Positions 1 to 7,802 of a DNA stretch of 64,000 bases are shown here, in pieces. The stretch is from NCBI GenBank assembly GCA_963805505.1, contig CAWDUP010000007.1:992001-1056000 (forward strand), in the 5' to 3' direction. Position 1 is the stretch's first letter, and each line of letters starts with the position of its first letter. Source of the DNA: JANPBY01 sp963805505 (GTDB lineage Bacteria > Actinomycetota > Actinomycetes > DATJPE01). The position numbers were made by a program, and so were the translations under genes. The notes beneath the pieces are model-generated. The model was not told the DNA's origin and made no database searches. It saw nothing but the letters and a program-made list of their open reading frames with translations.

Positions 1-171
1 GTCCCGATCGTGAACGACACCGGTGATGCCGAGCATCCGGTCGGCAAGCGTGGATTTGCCGTGATCGATATGGGCGATGATGCAGAAGTTGCGGATCAGC
101 TCCGGAGGGGTGGCCCCAGGAGGGGGCGCGGAAGCCGGGGCAGACACCCACCCATGATCCCACGCGCTCAT
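1..171 (-). CDS. lepA: Elongation factor 4 (LepA), N-terminal fragment
   Basis: Only the first 57 codons are in the window; the gene runs off the left edge. Read on the minus strand from ATG at 171, the protein has a short Ala/Pro-rich lead, then RNFCIIAHIDHGKSTLADRM at about residues 27-46. That is the G1/P-loop region typical of LepA rather than EF-Tu or EF-G. LepA is a ribosome-associated translational GTPase that acts on stalled or mis-translocated ribosomes in the cytoplasm. The start is the only ATG in frame upstream of the conserved block. It is divergent from the MazF-like gene at 187, leaving about 15 bp between the two start codons, so their promoters must overlap the coding ends. 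Confidence 0.93.
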   Translation of the reverse strand, partial: MSAWDHGWVSAPASAPPPGATPPELIRNFCIIAHIDHGKSTLADRMLGITGVVHDRD

Positions 172-186
172 GGCTAGCCTGCCCAC

Positions 187-696
187 ATGCTGCGGCGCCT
201 CTGGTCTTCGCTGACCCGCTCGCTACGTCCTCCGGCGGGGCGTCCTTCCGCCCGTTCGTCCTCGTCCGAGCGGTCGCGAACATCGGAACCGACCGGCCGG
301 CCCTCTACGGCGGCAGCGGTTCGGTGGACCGGCACCGTCGAGTTCCGGTACGCCCCCCGGGACGACGGCGACGCCGACCCGGGCGAGGTCGTGTGGACCT
401 GGGTCCCCTACGAGGAGGACCCGAGCATCGGCAAGGACCGACCCGTGGTCGTCGTTGGACTCGTCGAGGGCGGCCGACTCGGCGTCGCCCCGCTGTCCAG
501 CAAGAACCACGGGTCGGACCCGCGCTGGTTCGCCCTGGGCTCAGGTCCCTGGGACCCCCGCGGTCGATCGAGCTGGGTTCGACTCGACTTCGTGCTGGCG
601 GTCGCCCCCCAGGCCGTCCGACGCGAAGGCGCCGCTTTGGATCGGGACCGCTACGACGCGGTCGTCGCCGCGCTGCGCAAGCGAGCCGCCAGCTGA
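187..696 (+). CDS. MazF/PemK-family toxin-like protein, no visible antitoxin
   Basis: 169 residues. The first ~45 are basic and Ser/Pro-rich, probably disordered. The core from about residue 60 contains GEVVWTWVPYEEDPSIGKDR followed by PVVVVG, the strand pattern at the start of MazF/PemK SH3-like RNase domains (charged residues, then K-R-P hydrophobic strand). Family members cut mRNA or tRNA when free of antitoxin. No small antitoxin ORF sits upstream, because lepA begins divergently 15 bp away. My recollection is that a solitary PemK-like gene beside lepA is common in actinobacteria, so a housekeeping role is possible. Its last 156 bp overlap the MFS gene antisense. The family call is by pattern; the toxin activity is not demonstrated. 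Confidence 0.72.
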   Translation: MLRRLWSSLTRSLRPPAGRPSARSSSSERSRTSEPTGRPSTAAAVRWTGTVEFRYAPRDDGDADPGEVVWTWVPYEEDPSIGKDRPVVVVGLVEGGRLGVAPLSSKNHGSDPRWFALGSGPWDPRGRSSWVRLDFVLAVAPQAVRREGAALDRDRYDAVVAALRKRAAS

Positions 697-1944
697 CTCG
701 CTGGCTCCTTCGACGACGGGTTCGGGCGCCGGCGTGCTTGCCCCGAGGCTCGCCAGCGGACGACGTACCGCGGCGCCCATCGCCGCCGCGGCAACCAGCG
801 CACCCAGCCCGGCCACCACGAAGATGGTCCGAGGCCCGGCGAACACGCCGAGCATTCCGCCAGCGAGGGTCGCGAGCAGGCCGCAGCCGCGGGTCAGGCC
901 ACTGAGCGACGCGATGACCTGAGCCCGCGAGGTCTCCGGGGCGCGAACGACCACAAGCGTCGACACCGAGACGTTGAGCACGCCGACGCAGACGCCCAGC
1001 AGCAGCCAGACCGCGCCGAAGACCAGCACGGTCGGGGCGAGCCCAGCCACGGTGGTGAACAGACCAAGCAGCATGGCCATGGCGACCGACACACGGGTTC
1101 GCCGCGCGTCGTCCTTCGCGCGACCCCCGAGCACCGAGCCGGTGGCCGCGCCGACGGCGAACAGCGCTCCCAGGAGACCGAACGCTGCGGCCCCCGCGGC
1201 CAGGGAGTCGCGCACCAGGAACACTTCGACGACGTTGGTGATCTCGCCGAACAGGATGAACGCAAGCAGCCCGAGCAGCATGGGGAACATCAAGGCATCG
1301 CGACGGATGACTCGCAGCCCGTCCAGGGCGCGAGGTCCGCGCCCTTCGGCCGTGCTACGACCGCCACGGCGGGTGTGTACGGCTGCCGCGACGCCGGCCA
1401 GAACCACGAACGTCGCTGCATCCAGCAGCAATGGCCAAGTTGTTCCGGAAACCGCGACCAACACCCCGGCCACAGCCGGCCCCGCGATGCCGGCGAGCAG
1501 CGCCAGAGCTTGCACGGCACCAACCGCCCGGCCGGTGTCGGCGGCACCCACGATGGACGGGACGAGTGATCCCCACGCCGGTCCGGCGACGGACTGCACC
1601 GACTGCAACGCCACAAGCAGGGCCAGGATGGACCCAAGGTTGGGGGCGAACGCGAGCCCGCCGCAGAGCAGGGCCTGGAGGAGGCCGGCCGTGACCAGGA
1701 CGCCCCGCGAGTCGTACCGATCGCCGATCCGGCCGGCCCACGGCGCCAGCAGAACGCTCGGTAGCGCGGCCGCAAGGAACAAGGCCGCAACGCCCGTGGT
1801 GCCCCCGCCTGCATCGTGCACAGCCAGGATGAGGGCGAAGATCGCGACCTCGTCCCCGAGGAAGGAGAAGGCCCGACCACCGGCAACGAGTCGGAGGTCA
1901 CGGTGCCGCCAGATGGAGGTGTTTATCTGAAACAGTCGCTTCAT
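541..1944 (-). CDS. MFS transporter
   Basis: 467 residues from ATG at 1944 (MKRLFQINTSIWRHRDLRLV). About 12 hydrophobic segments lie between residues ~20 and ~400, with the MFS-type loop WAGRIGDRYDSRGVL between helices 2 and 3, so this is a probable inner-membrane efflux permease of the MFS_1/enterobactin-exporter type. The final ~65 residues after the last helix are Ala/Ser/Glu-rich and lie mostly antisense to the MazF-like gene, so the C-terminal tail is unusual in length. It is divergent from the ArsR-type regulator at 2008 across a 63-bp region with a TGAAG-N6-CTTCA repeat, which suggests that regulator controls it. The substrate cannot be inferred. Confidence 0.85.
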   Translation of the reverse strand: MKRLFQINTSIWRHRDLRLVAGGRAFSFLGDEVAIFALILAVHDAGGGTTGVAALFLAAALPSVLLAPWAGRIGDRYDSRGVLVTAGLLQALLCGGLAFAPNLGSILALLVALQSVQSVAGPAWGSLVPSIVGAADTGRAVGAVQALALLAGIAGPAVAGVLVAVSGTTWPLLLDAATFVVLAGVAAAVHTRRGGRSTAEGRGPRALDGLRVIRRDALMFPMLLGLLAFILFGEITNVVEVFLVRDSLAAGAAAFGLLGALFAVGAATGSVLGGRAKDDARRTRVSVAMAMLLGLFTTVAGLAPTVLVFGAVWLLLGVCVGVLNVSVSTLVVVRAPETSRAQVIASLSGLTRGCGLLATLAGGMLGVFAGPRTIFVVAGLGALVAAAAMGAAVRRPLASLGASTPAPEPVVEGASESAGGSLAQRGDDRVVAVPIQSGAFASDGLGGDRQHEVESNPARSTAGVPGT

Positions 1945-1949
1945 AGTTG

Positions 1950-1965
1950 TGAAGGTAATGCTTCA
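1950..1965. promoter_or_regulatory. Candidate ArsR-type operator between MFS and regulator genes
   Basis: TGAAGGTAATGCTTCA is an imperfect dyad with 5-bp arms. It lies in the divergent intergenic region 6 bp from the MFS start codon and 43 bp from the regulator start. A related TGAA...TTCA pair lies just inside the MFS 5' end. Position and dyad symmetry fit an autoregulated operator; no binding evidence exists. Confidence 0.35.
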
Positions 1966-2007
1966 GAACTCCCTCGTCAAGGGGTTGCGTGGCCGTACCC
2001 TCATCCC

Positions 2008-2658
2008 ATGCCCAGCAGCCCAGATCCGCCGAAGCGGCGCGTCGTTCTCACCGACCCCGCTGGCATCAAGGCCCTCGCCCACCCTGCGCGGCTGACGATC
2101 ATCGATGACTTGTACGACCATCGCGAAGAGCGCACAGCGACCGAGCTGGCCGACCTCGTCGGCCTGAGCGCCAGCGCGACGAGCTACCACCTACGCGCAC
2201 TCGAGCGGGTCGGCATCGTGGAGCGTGGCGACGCGCGCGGCGATGGCAGGGAGCGCCCATGGCGCGCGGCCGCCGACTCCCTGGAGGTGGACAGCCAGCA
2301 CGAAGCAGCGAGCCTGGCTGCGGAGTCGATGCTGCTCAACAAGCTGCTCACTCGGCTCCAGCAGGACTGGCTTGCCTGGTCCGGGCAGGACGACGAGCCT
2401 GCGGAGTGGGCCGAGGCAGCCACCCTCAGCAGGACCAAGGGGTGGTTGACGTCGACGGAGGCACGCGAACTGGCGACCAAGGTCCAGGCACTGTTGGAGC
2501 CCTACCGCGGACGGCGACAGGACTCCGCGCCGCCGGGGGCTCGGCGGGTGAGCGCGGTGTGGTCCATCGTGCCGCTCCTGCCCGGCAGCACTGCGGTGAG
2601 AGGAAATGGCGTGCGCGGAAATGCGGTGGGAGACGGCAGCGCCGACGACCTACCCTGA
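2008..2658 (+). CDS. ArsR-family winged-helix transcriptional regulator
   Basis: 216 residues from ATG at 2008 (MPSSPDPPKRRVVLTDPAGI). An earlier in-frame start would overlap the divergent MFS gene, so I rejected it. Residues ~20-85 form a winged HTH of HTH_20/ArsR type: IKALAHPARLTIIDDLY, then ELADLVGLSASATSYHLRAL as helix-turn-helix. There is no obvious metal-binding Cys motif, so an organic or protein ligand is more likely than arsenic. The region after residue ~110 is a helical C-terminal half seen in actinobacterial regulators paired with MFS pumps. The likely target is the divergent MFS gene. The next gene starts 5 bp after its stop, so they are probably co-transcribed. Confidence 0.87.
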   Translation: MPSSPDPPKRRVVLTDPAGIKALAHPARLTIIDDLYDHREERTATELADLVGLSASATSYHLRALERVGIVERGDARGDGRERPWRAAADSLEVDSQHEAASLAAESMLLNKLLTRLQQDWLAWSGQDDEPAEWAEAATLSRTKGWLTSTEARELATKVQALLEPYRGRRQDSAPPGARRVSAVWSIVPLLPGSTAVRGNGVRGNAVGDGSADDLP

Positions 2659-2663
2659 ACAGC

Positions 2664-3599
2664 GTGGTCGCCGGCGGAGTGCGCATCGAGTGGCGCGACG
2701 TGCCCGATCACGTGCGTTCGGCCATCGACGCGATCCTCGGATCCCCGGTCGTGGAAGCCGTGTCGCAGCCGGGCGGGTTCTCCCCCGGCACCGCCGACCG
2801 CGTGCTCTTGGCCGATGGACGCCGCGCCTTCGTCAAGGCGGTCGGCCCTGCACTGAATCCACGCACCCCGGCCATCCATCGTCGCGAGATCCACGTCATG
2901 CGCGCACTGCCGCCCGACCTGCCCGCCCCGCGGCTGATCGGCGCCTACGACGACGGGGACTGGGTCGCCCTCGCTCTCACCGACGTGGCCGGGCGGCACC
3001 CCTCCGAGCCCTGGGACAGCTCCGAGCTCGAAGCGGTCCTCACGGCCATGACCGACCTGGCGACCAGGCTCACCCCTTCGCCGCTCGACGACGTCGGAAC
3101 GGTCTGGTCGACCCTGGCGCACGACCTCTCCGCCTGGCCCCGGGTGGCCGAGGCTGTTCCAACCGATCTCGACCCGTGGGCCGTACGTCACCTCGATCGC
3201 CTTCTCGAAGCCGCGAGTGCTGCCGAGGAGGTGACGGCGGGCGACAGCCTGGTTCACCTCGACATCCGGGCCGACAACCTATTGATCGCCGAGGAAGGCG
3301 TGATGTTCGTCGACTGGCCGTGGGCCTGCGTCGGCGCGCAATGGCTCGACGTGGCCTTGTTCCTGTGCTCTGTTGCGGCCATCGGTGGCGCCGATCCGGA
3401 GCGCATCTCGCGCACGCATCCGCTGCTCGCGGACGTCGACCCTGCAGCCATCACCTGCGTGCTGGCGGCTCTGGCCGGCTACTGGTCCGAAGCCTGTCGG
3501 GATCCGGAGGCGCCCGGGCTGCCGACCGTGCGGGAGTTCCAGCGCCGCAGCGGCGAAGCCGCGCTGCGCTGGCTCGAACGCCGTACTGGCTGGGCCTGA
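2664..3599 (+). CDS. Aminoglycoside-phosphotransferase-like kinase (APH family)
   Basis: 311 residues from GTG at 2664, five bases after the ArsR stop; GTG at 2679 is an alternative. It shows the protein-kinase-like APH fold: catalytic loop VHLDIRADNLLI at about residue 196-207 (H-x-D-x4-N) and the metal-binding DWPWACVG near 216. The N-lobe has FVKAVG with a candidate ATP-binding Lys. Such proteins phosphorylate small molecules (aminoglycosides, homoserine, choline and others), and the sequence does not show which. It is co-oriented with the ArsR gene and followed by a GC-rich hairpin at 3607-3625, so the ArsR-kinase pair ends there. Confidence 0.82.
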   Translation: MVAGGVRIEWRDVPDHVRSAIDAILGSPVVEAVSQPGGFSPGTADRVLLADGRRAFVKAVGPALNPRTPAIHRREIHVMRALPPDLPAPRLIGAYDDGDWVALALTDVAGRHPSEPWDSSELEAVLTAMTDLATRLTPSPLDDVGTVWSTLAHDLSAWPRVAEAVPTDLDPWAVRHLDRLLEAASAAEEVTAGDSLVHLDIRADNLLIAEEGVMFVDWPWACVGAQWLDVALFLCSVAAIGGADPERISRTHPLLADVDPAAITCVLAALAGYWSEACRDPEAPGLPTVREFQRRSGEAALRWLERRTGWA

Positions 3600-3606
3600 G
3601 GGGTGA

Positions 3607-3625
3607 AGGGCCGGGCTCCGGCCCT
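3607..3625 (+). terminator. GC-rich hairpin after kinase gene
   Basis: AGGGCCGG-GCT-CCGGCCCT is a perfect 8-bp stem with a 3-nt loop starting 7 bp after the kinase stop. There is no U-tract, as is common for actinobacterial hairpin terminators. Termination is inferred from position. Confidence 0.5.
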
Positions 3626-3658
3626 ACCGGCGACCCGTCTGGTCCGTAGACTCACGCG

Positions 3659-4193
3659 ATGACCTTCCGCGCAGACGATCGAGTCGATCCACCGCTGGCC
3701 GCTGACGAAGCCGCCACCTTGATGGGCTTCCTGAACTACCAGCGAGACACGTTGAGGTGGAAGTGCTCGGGCCTGAGCGCGGCCCAGCTCGCCGTCTCGC
3801 TGCCACCGACGACGATGACTCTCGGAGGCCTGCTCAAGCACCTCGCGGTCGTGGAGGCCGGCTGGCTCAACCTGTCCTTCGCCGGCGGCGTCGCCAAGCC
3901 GTCCTGGCTGGACGATCTCGACCAGAGCGATCCGGACTGGTCGTTCACGTCAGCGGCGAGCTCCTCGCCCGAGCAGCTGTTCGCCTGGTTCGACGAGTCG
4001 ATCGCCGTCTCCGACCAGGTCGTGGAGACCGCCCTGGCCGGCGAGGAAGGTCTCGCCGCAGCTCTCCGGCGAAGACGACGGAAAGTACTTCTCCTTGCGG
4101 TGGATCCTGTGCCACCTGATCGAGGAGTACGCACGCCACAACGGCCATGCCGATCTGCTGCGTGAGTCGATCGACGGCGTCACCGGCGAATAG
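3659..4193 (+). pseudogene. DinB/DUF664 family protein, frameshifted near 4050-4075
   Basis: The open frame from ATG 3659 encodes a DinB-like four-helix protein (GFLNYQRDTLRWKCSGLSA, then LGGLLKHLAVVEAGWL with a metal-ligand-type His). After about 4065 it degenerates into Arg-rich nonsense ending at 4165. In the +1 frame the family's C-terminal helix continues intact: DGKYFSLRWILCHLIEEYAR, HNGHADLLRE and SIDGVTGE, stop at 4191-4193. This matches the end of the neighbouring paralogue (GEYAQHCGHIDLLREGVDGK). A single missing or extra base around 4050-4075 therefore splits the gene. DUF664/DinB proteins are often thiol-dependent metalloenzymes. Whether this is a real pseudogene or a sequencing error cannot be told from the sequence. 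Confidence 0.85.
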
Positions 4194-4195
4194 GA

Positions 4196-4207
4196 GAGCG
4201 ATCGCTC
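4196..4207. repeat. 12-bp perfect palindrome between the two DinB genes
   Basis: GAGCGATCGCTC, 3 bp after the recovered stop of the first DinB gene. A second small hairpin, CCCAC-AGA-GTGGG, lies at 4231-4243. Either could be a weak terminator or an operator for the downstream DinB gene. Confidence 0.35.
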
Positions 4208-4258
4208 CAGGGCCCTCGGCTGGGGTCCTTCCCACAGAGTGGGTGGCACCATGCAGGC

Positions 4259-4840
4259 GTGAGCGATGATCCTGCGGAACGCAAGGTCCGGTCGGAGTCG
4301 GGCCTGACTGATGACGACTTCTCACCTACCTGGAACGACGACGACCGCCCGCGCATCCCCCGCGTAGCCCCCGAACGTGCAGCGCTCGTCGCGTACCTGG
4401 AGTACTACCGAGCGACGGTGGAAATGAAGTGCCGGGGTCTGACCCCAGAGCAGGCCAGGAGCCGACCCATGCCGCCCTCGTCCTTGTCGCTTCACGGCCT
4501 GATCCGACACCTTGCCGGTGTCGAGCGCTGGTGGTTTCAGCAGAACTTCGAGCGCCGCGACGTACCGTTCCTCTTCTTCTCCACCGAGAACCCCAACCTC
4601 GACTTCGAGCCACCCGCGGACGCCGACTTCGCCGCCGACCTGCAGGTCTGGCGCGCGGAGTGTGCAGTCTCCAGGGAGATCGTCGCCGCACATGACCTCG
4701 ACGACACTGCGCGCCCGCTTGACTGGCACGAAGACGTCGATGTGCGCTGGCTGATGCTGCGGATGATTGGCGAGTACGCGCAGCACTGTGGGCACATCGA
4801 CCTCCTTCGCGAGGGGGTCGACGGTAAGACCGGAGCATGA
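4259..4840 (+). CDS. DinB/DUF664 family protein
   Basis: 193 residues from GTG at 4259. Four-helix DinB-type fold: ALVAYLEYYRATVEMKCRGL, then SLHGLIRHLAGVERWWFQ carrying the first conserved His, and the C-terminal MLRMIGEYAQHCGHIDLLRE with two further His. The three histidines typical of the metal site are thus present. The family includes mycothiol- and bacillithiol-dependent transferases or isomerases, which fits an actinobacterium, but the substrate is unknown. It is a paralogue of the frameshifted gene just upstream and probably arose by tandem duplication. The longer acidic N-terminus (about 35 residues before the core) is peculiar to this copy. Confidence 0.86.
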   Translation: MSDDPAERKVRSESGLTDDDFSPTWNDDDRPRIPRVAPERAALVAYLEYYRATVEMKCRGLTPEQARSRPMPPSSLSLHGLIRHLAGVERWWFQQNFERRDVPFLFFSTENPNLDFEPPADADFAADLQVWRAECAVSREIVAAHDLDDTARPLDWHEDVDVRWLMLRMIGEYAQHCGHIDLLREGVDGKTGA

Positions 4841-4956
4841 GTCTGGCGGCGAGCCTCGATCGGCTCCGAGTGGCTCGAGGAAGTTCGGTCGATTCCTTGT
4901 CAACGTTCTGGTCCCCGGTTGCGTCATCCTGAGCAAGGCGCAGCGATGGGAGAACC

Positions 4957-5487
4957 GTGAACCTGGCGGAACGGGACAAGGTGTTCGCGTCCTTCGTGGC
5001 GGCGCGGTCGGCCGCCCTGTTGCGCATGGCGTTCCTCACGACCGGTGATCAGCAGGAGGCCGAGGACCTTCTGCAGACCGCGCTTGCGAAGACCTACCTG
5101 GCGTGGGGTCGGATCGAGAGCGAGAAGAACCTGGAGGCCTACGTTCGACGGGTCGTGGTCACCACGCACGTCTCGGCCTGGCGCAGACATCGAAACCGCG
5201 AGCGTCCGGCAGACGCTGCCCCGGAGCTTGCCGACCGGGCCACTGCCGAGGGAGGCCTCGAGGAGCGGGACTGGATGTGGCAGGCGCTCGCCGGGCTCCC
5301 GTTGCGGCAGCGCACTGTTCTGGTGCTCCGCTACTACGAGGAACTGAGCGAGGCGGAGATAGCGCGCACGATGAGCTGTTCGACCGGCTCGGTGAAGACC
5401 CACGCCTCAAGAGGGCTGGCGACGCTGCGGGCGCGACTCGGGCTTGAGGGCGATGCCACTGTCGAGAGCACAGGAGGTGCACGATGA
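4957..5487 (+). CDS. SigE-family ECF RNA polymerase sigma factor
   Basis: 176 residues from GTG at 4957, preceded by a GGGAGA ribosome binding site. Region 2 at about residues 10-75 has LLRMAFLTTGDQQEAEDLLQ with TALAKTYLAWGRI. Region 4 at about 110-160 has LPLRQRTVLVLRYYEELSEA and the HTH EIARTMSCSTGSVKTHASRG. This is the pattern of actinobacterial SigE-family ECF sigma factors, distinct from Streptomyces SigE itself. Its stop overlaps the start of a single-pass membrane gene (ATGA, 5484-5487), so the two are coupled and the downstream protein is the likely cognate anti-sigma or sensor. The target promoter is unknown. Confidence 0.9.
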   Translation: MNLAERDKVFASFVAARSAALLRMAFLTTGDQQEAEDLLQTALAKTYLAWGRIESEKNLEAYVRRVVVTTHVSAWRRHRNRERPADAAPELADRATAEGGLEERDWMWQALAGLPLRQRTVLVLRYYEELSEAEIARTMSCSTGSVKTHASRGLATLRARLGLEGDATVESTGGAR

Positions 5488-6764
5488 GCATCGACCTTGA
5501 AGACCGGATCCGTCACTCCCTGGCGTTGCACGCTCAACGGGCCGGCGTCATGCCAAGCCCCCTGCTCACTGAGCGTTCGATGCAGCAGGCGGATCGTCTC
5601 CGGCGGACCCGAAGGCTGCAGGTCGCGGCTGGGGTCGCGGTCATAGCAGCGGGGGTTGCCGCAGTGCCGTTCCTGGCTCAGCAGCAGCGCGCGGACGGAG
5701 ACCTTCCTGGCCGGTCGCCGATCCCGACGAGCACTGATCCTGCGGCGCCGAGCGGCACCGCCATCGCGATGGCCCGGGCGACGGGTGCCTTGCTGGCGAG
5801 CGGCATGACCATTCTCGACGGTGACACCTCGATCACGGTGGAGCCGTACGCGCCTCCACCGACTGGCTGGGTCTACTCCATCACCCGCCTCAGCAGAGCG
5901 GGCAAGGGCTACTGGGTCGAGTACGGGCCCGTTGAGGCACCAGGCGAGACGGCCCAGGACCCGCCACCGCAGAAGCTGGTTTTCGTCACCGCCAAGACCG
6001 CTGACGGGCGTGCCGTACCCGTGGCCGAGCCGGATCCGTCGTCCAACCTGGTGGTATGGCCAGGGGAAACCGAGATCGCACTGGGGGAGTCGGGCACGTG
6101 GAACGTCCCCCATCGGCTCGACCTGGCCGACCCCACCGGAGGTTTCGGTTCGAAGCAATGGCCGCAGCCGGTGTCCCCCCTGGGTTTCGGTCCGCAGTCG
6201 GTGTGGTTCGCGGCTGCGGTCGACCCGGGCGGACCACCGTATGTCTGGAATCTCGAAACCGACTCGGTCACCCAGCTCGCGGTGCCACAGACGGCGGTCG
6301 CGCTGGCCCAGCAAGGGACCCGGATGATCCTGAGCGACTTCGGCTCCGGCTGCGCCTCGGCGATGGACGTCACCGACGTGAAACACCCGCATCAGTTGTG
6401 GCGCGACTGCAGCAACATCTCCACCGCTCGATTCTCGCCGGACGGCTCGCAACTCCTGACCGTCGTTGGTGGAACGGGCGGCGAATCGGACACCGCTCAG
6501 CTGCGGGATCCGGCGACCGGAGATCTGCTGGCGGAAACAGCCCTGCCGCCGAACACCTGGGAGGTGGAGTGGACCGCGGACGGCAGGCACATCTCCTTGA
6601 GCGGTTGTTGCACCGGCGACGGCGGATCGGTGCTGGCCAGCCTTGCCGTTGAGGACACCGCCGCGTCGGGGAATGGCTTGGCTTTGGTCCTCACGTCCTT
6701 CCCGATGACCGATGCCGAGGAGGCGCCCACCGTGCTCGGCGTCGAGCCAGCGGAGTCCCCGTAG
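5484..6764 (+). CDS. Membrane-anchored beta-propeller-like protein, putative anti-sigma partner
   Basis: 426 residues. The first ~40 are cytoplasmic (LEDRIRHSLALHAQRAGVMP); one transmembrane segment at about 46-66 (LQVAAGVAVIAAGVAAVPFL) is followed by a Ser/Thr/Pro linker. A long extracytoplasmic part has repeated W/D strands such as TARFSPDGSQLL and WEVEWTADGRHISL, which look like WD40/TolB-type propeller blades. The gene overlaps the sigma gene by 4 bp. In this sigma family, a short N-terminal helix plus one membrane span downstream commonly forms the anti-sigma. I see no zinc-binding HxxxCxxC anti-sigma motif, so the regulatory role is inference from context. Confidence 0.72.
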   Translation: MSIDLEDRIRHSLALHAQRAGVMPSPLLTERSMQQADRLRRTRRLQVAAGVAVIAAGVAAVPFLAQQQRADGDLPGRSPIPTSTDPAAPSGTAIAMARATGALLASGMTILDGDTSITVEPYAPPPTGWVYSITRLSRAGKGYWVEYGPVEAPGETAQDPPPQKLVFVTAKTADGRAVPVAEPDPSSNLVVWPGETEIALGESGTWNVPHRLDLADPTGGFGSKQWPQPVSPLGFGPQSVWFAAAVDPGGPPYVWNLETDSVTQLAVPQTAVALAQQGTRMILSDFGSGCASAMDVTDVKHPHQLWRDCSNISTARFSPDGSQLLTVVGGTGGESDTAQLRDPATGDLLAETALPPNTWEVEWTADGRHISLSGCCTGDGGSVLASLAVEDTAASGNGLALVLTSFPMTDAEEAPTVLGVEPAESP

Positions 6765-6817
6765 CAAGTTGGTTGCGTCATTCCCGCTCCCCCTCTCACT
6801 GCGCCGCGAACCGCGGT

Positions 6818-7201
6818 CTACGGAACAGGAACCTTGCAGTCGACGGACACTGTTTGCCCGGCGAGCACGACCACCTTCGACTCTCGTCCGCACTCGAGCG
6901 TGTACCGCCCCGGGACGAGCCGGAACCGAAACTTGCCGGTCGCGTCACTCTTGCCTTCGGCGACGGTGTGGCCACCTGACAGCACCTTGACTGGCCAGCC
7001 CGATCCCGCGGAACCGTTCAGCGCCTGCTTCCCCGTCTTCGGGTTCATGGGGCCGCCGTACATCCGCACCAGGCCCGTGAGCGTGCCGGTCGCAGGGGCG
7101 TCGCTTGGAGAGCCATTGGCTGCCTCAGCCGCTCCCCTGTCATGAGAGCAAGCCGCGAGACAAAGGATCAACGCGATGGCTGCAGCCGTCTTGGTGATCA
7201 C
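6818..7201 (-). CDS. Small secreted lipoprotein
   Basis: 127 residues from GTG at 7201, chosen because GAGGGAGG lies about 8 bp upstream; ATG at 7228 is an alternative. The signal peptide ITKTAAAIALILCLAACSHD ends in a clear lipobox (L-A-A-C), so the mature protein should be lipid-anchored outside the membrane. The remainder is a carboxypeptidase-regulatory-like beta domain: GTLTGLVRMYGGP, WPVKVLSGGHTVAEGKSDAT, GKFRFRLVPGRYTLECG. The role is unknown. It is convergent with the membrane protein gene at 5484-6764 and divergent from rpsT. A much longer open frame continuing to 8071 runs through rpsT antisense and is not real. Confidence 0.72.
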   Translation of the reverse strand: MITKTAAAIALILCLAACSHDRGAAEAANGSPSDAPATGTLTGLVRMYGGPMNPKTGKQALNGSAGSGWPVKVLSGGHTVAEGKSDATGKFRFRLVPGRYTLECGRESKVVVLAGQTVSVDCKVPVP

Positions 7202-7353
7202 GATGCCGACCTCCCTCGTGCTCAGCATCTTCCAGCCATCGGACGTCAGGCAGGATCGCCAGGTTCCCGCCGTTCGCAAGGGGACACTTTCGTACGCACG
7301 GAGCTGGCGTCGCGACGCGAGACCTTGGCCTGGTGGCGCCGCAGGTTGTCGTT

Positions 7354-7383
7354 TTGGGACGGCGTGCGCGACGCTGGTATCCT
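7354..7383 (+). promoter_or_regulatory. Probable rpsT promoter
   Basis: TTGGGA at 7354-7359, an 18-bp spacer and TATCCT at 7378-7383 form a plausible housekeeping promoter about 85 bp before the rpsT start. The rest of the 240-bp gap between the lipoprotein gene and rpsT shows no convincing coding frame. Confidence 0.5.
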
Positions 7384-7468
7384 CGCTGGGCGTCTGACGC
7401 ACGGTTTTCGCTGGCCCGGAGTGGGGCGCGACAACCCCTCCCTCCCCGTAGTCGAAGAAAGCAGTGTC

Positions 7469-7729
7469 GTGGCCAACATCAAGTCCCAGATCAAGCGGAT
7501 CAAGACCAACGAGCAGGCGCGCCTGCGCAACAAGTCGGTCAAGTCGTCGCTCAAGACCTCGATCCGCTCGTTCCGCGAGGCAGCCGCTGAGGGTGACTCG
7601 GCGAAGGCCAACGAGGCGATGCGTACGGCGTCCCGCCAGCTCGACAAGGCCGTCAGCAAGGGCGTCATCCACGCCAACCAGGCGGCCAACAAGAAGTCGG
7701 CCATGGCCAAGCAGGTCGCTGCGCTCTAA
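7469..7729 (+). CDS. rpsT: 30S ribosomal protein S20
   Basis: 86 residues from GTG at 7469, preceded by GAAGAAAG. The sequence MANIKSQIKRIKTNEQARLR continues with NKSVKSSLKTSIRSF and ends in HANQAANKKSAMAKQVAAL, a full-length S20. The protein binds the 5' domain and helix 44 region of 16S rRNA early in 30S assembly. Longer upstream in-frame extension has no conservation pattern and was rejected. It is divergent from the lipoprotein gene and convergent with holA, in the usual actinobacterial rpsT-holA arrangement. S20 often regulates its own translation and its GTG start fits that, but no specific leader element is evident. Confidence 0.96.
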   Translation: MANIKSQIKRIKTNEQARLRNKSVKSSLKTSIRSFREAAAEGDSAKANEAMRTASRQLDKAVSKGVIHANQAANKKSAMAKQVAAL

Positions 7730-7802
7730 CCCCCGTCCTTCGGCTGGACCGGGATCCGCCACACTCCGCTCCGCCGGTGAAACCTCATCCGCCGGCCCCT
7801 CG

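Noticed and set aside
6802..6814. CCGCG-AAC-CGCGG dyad between the sigma partner and lipoprotein genes as terminator
   Set aside because: Only a 5-bp stem, no U-tract, common by chance in GC-rich sequence; left unannotated.
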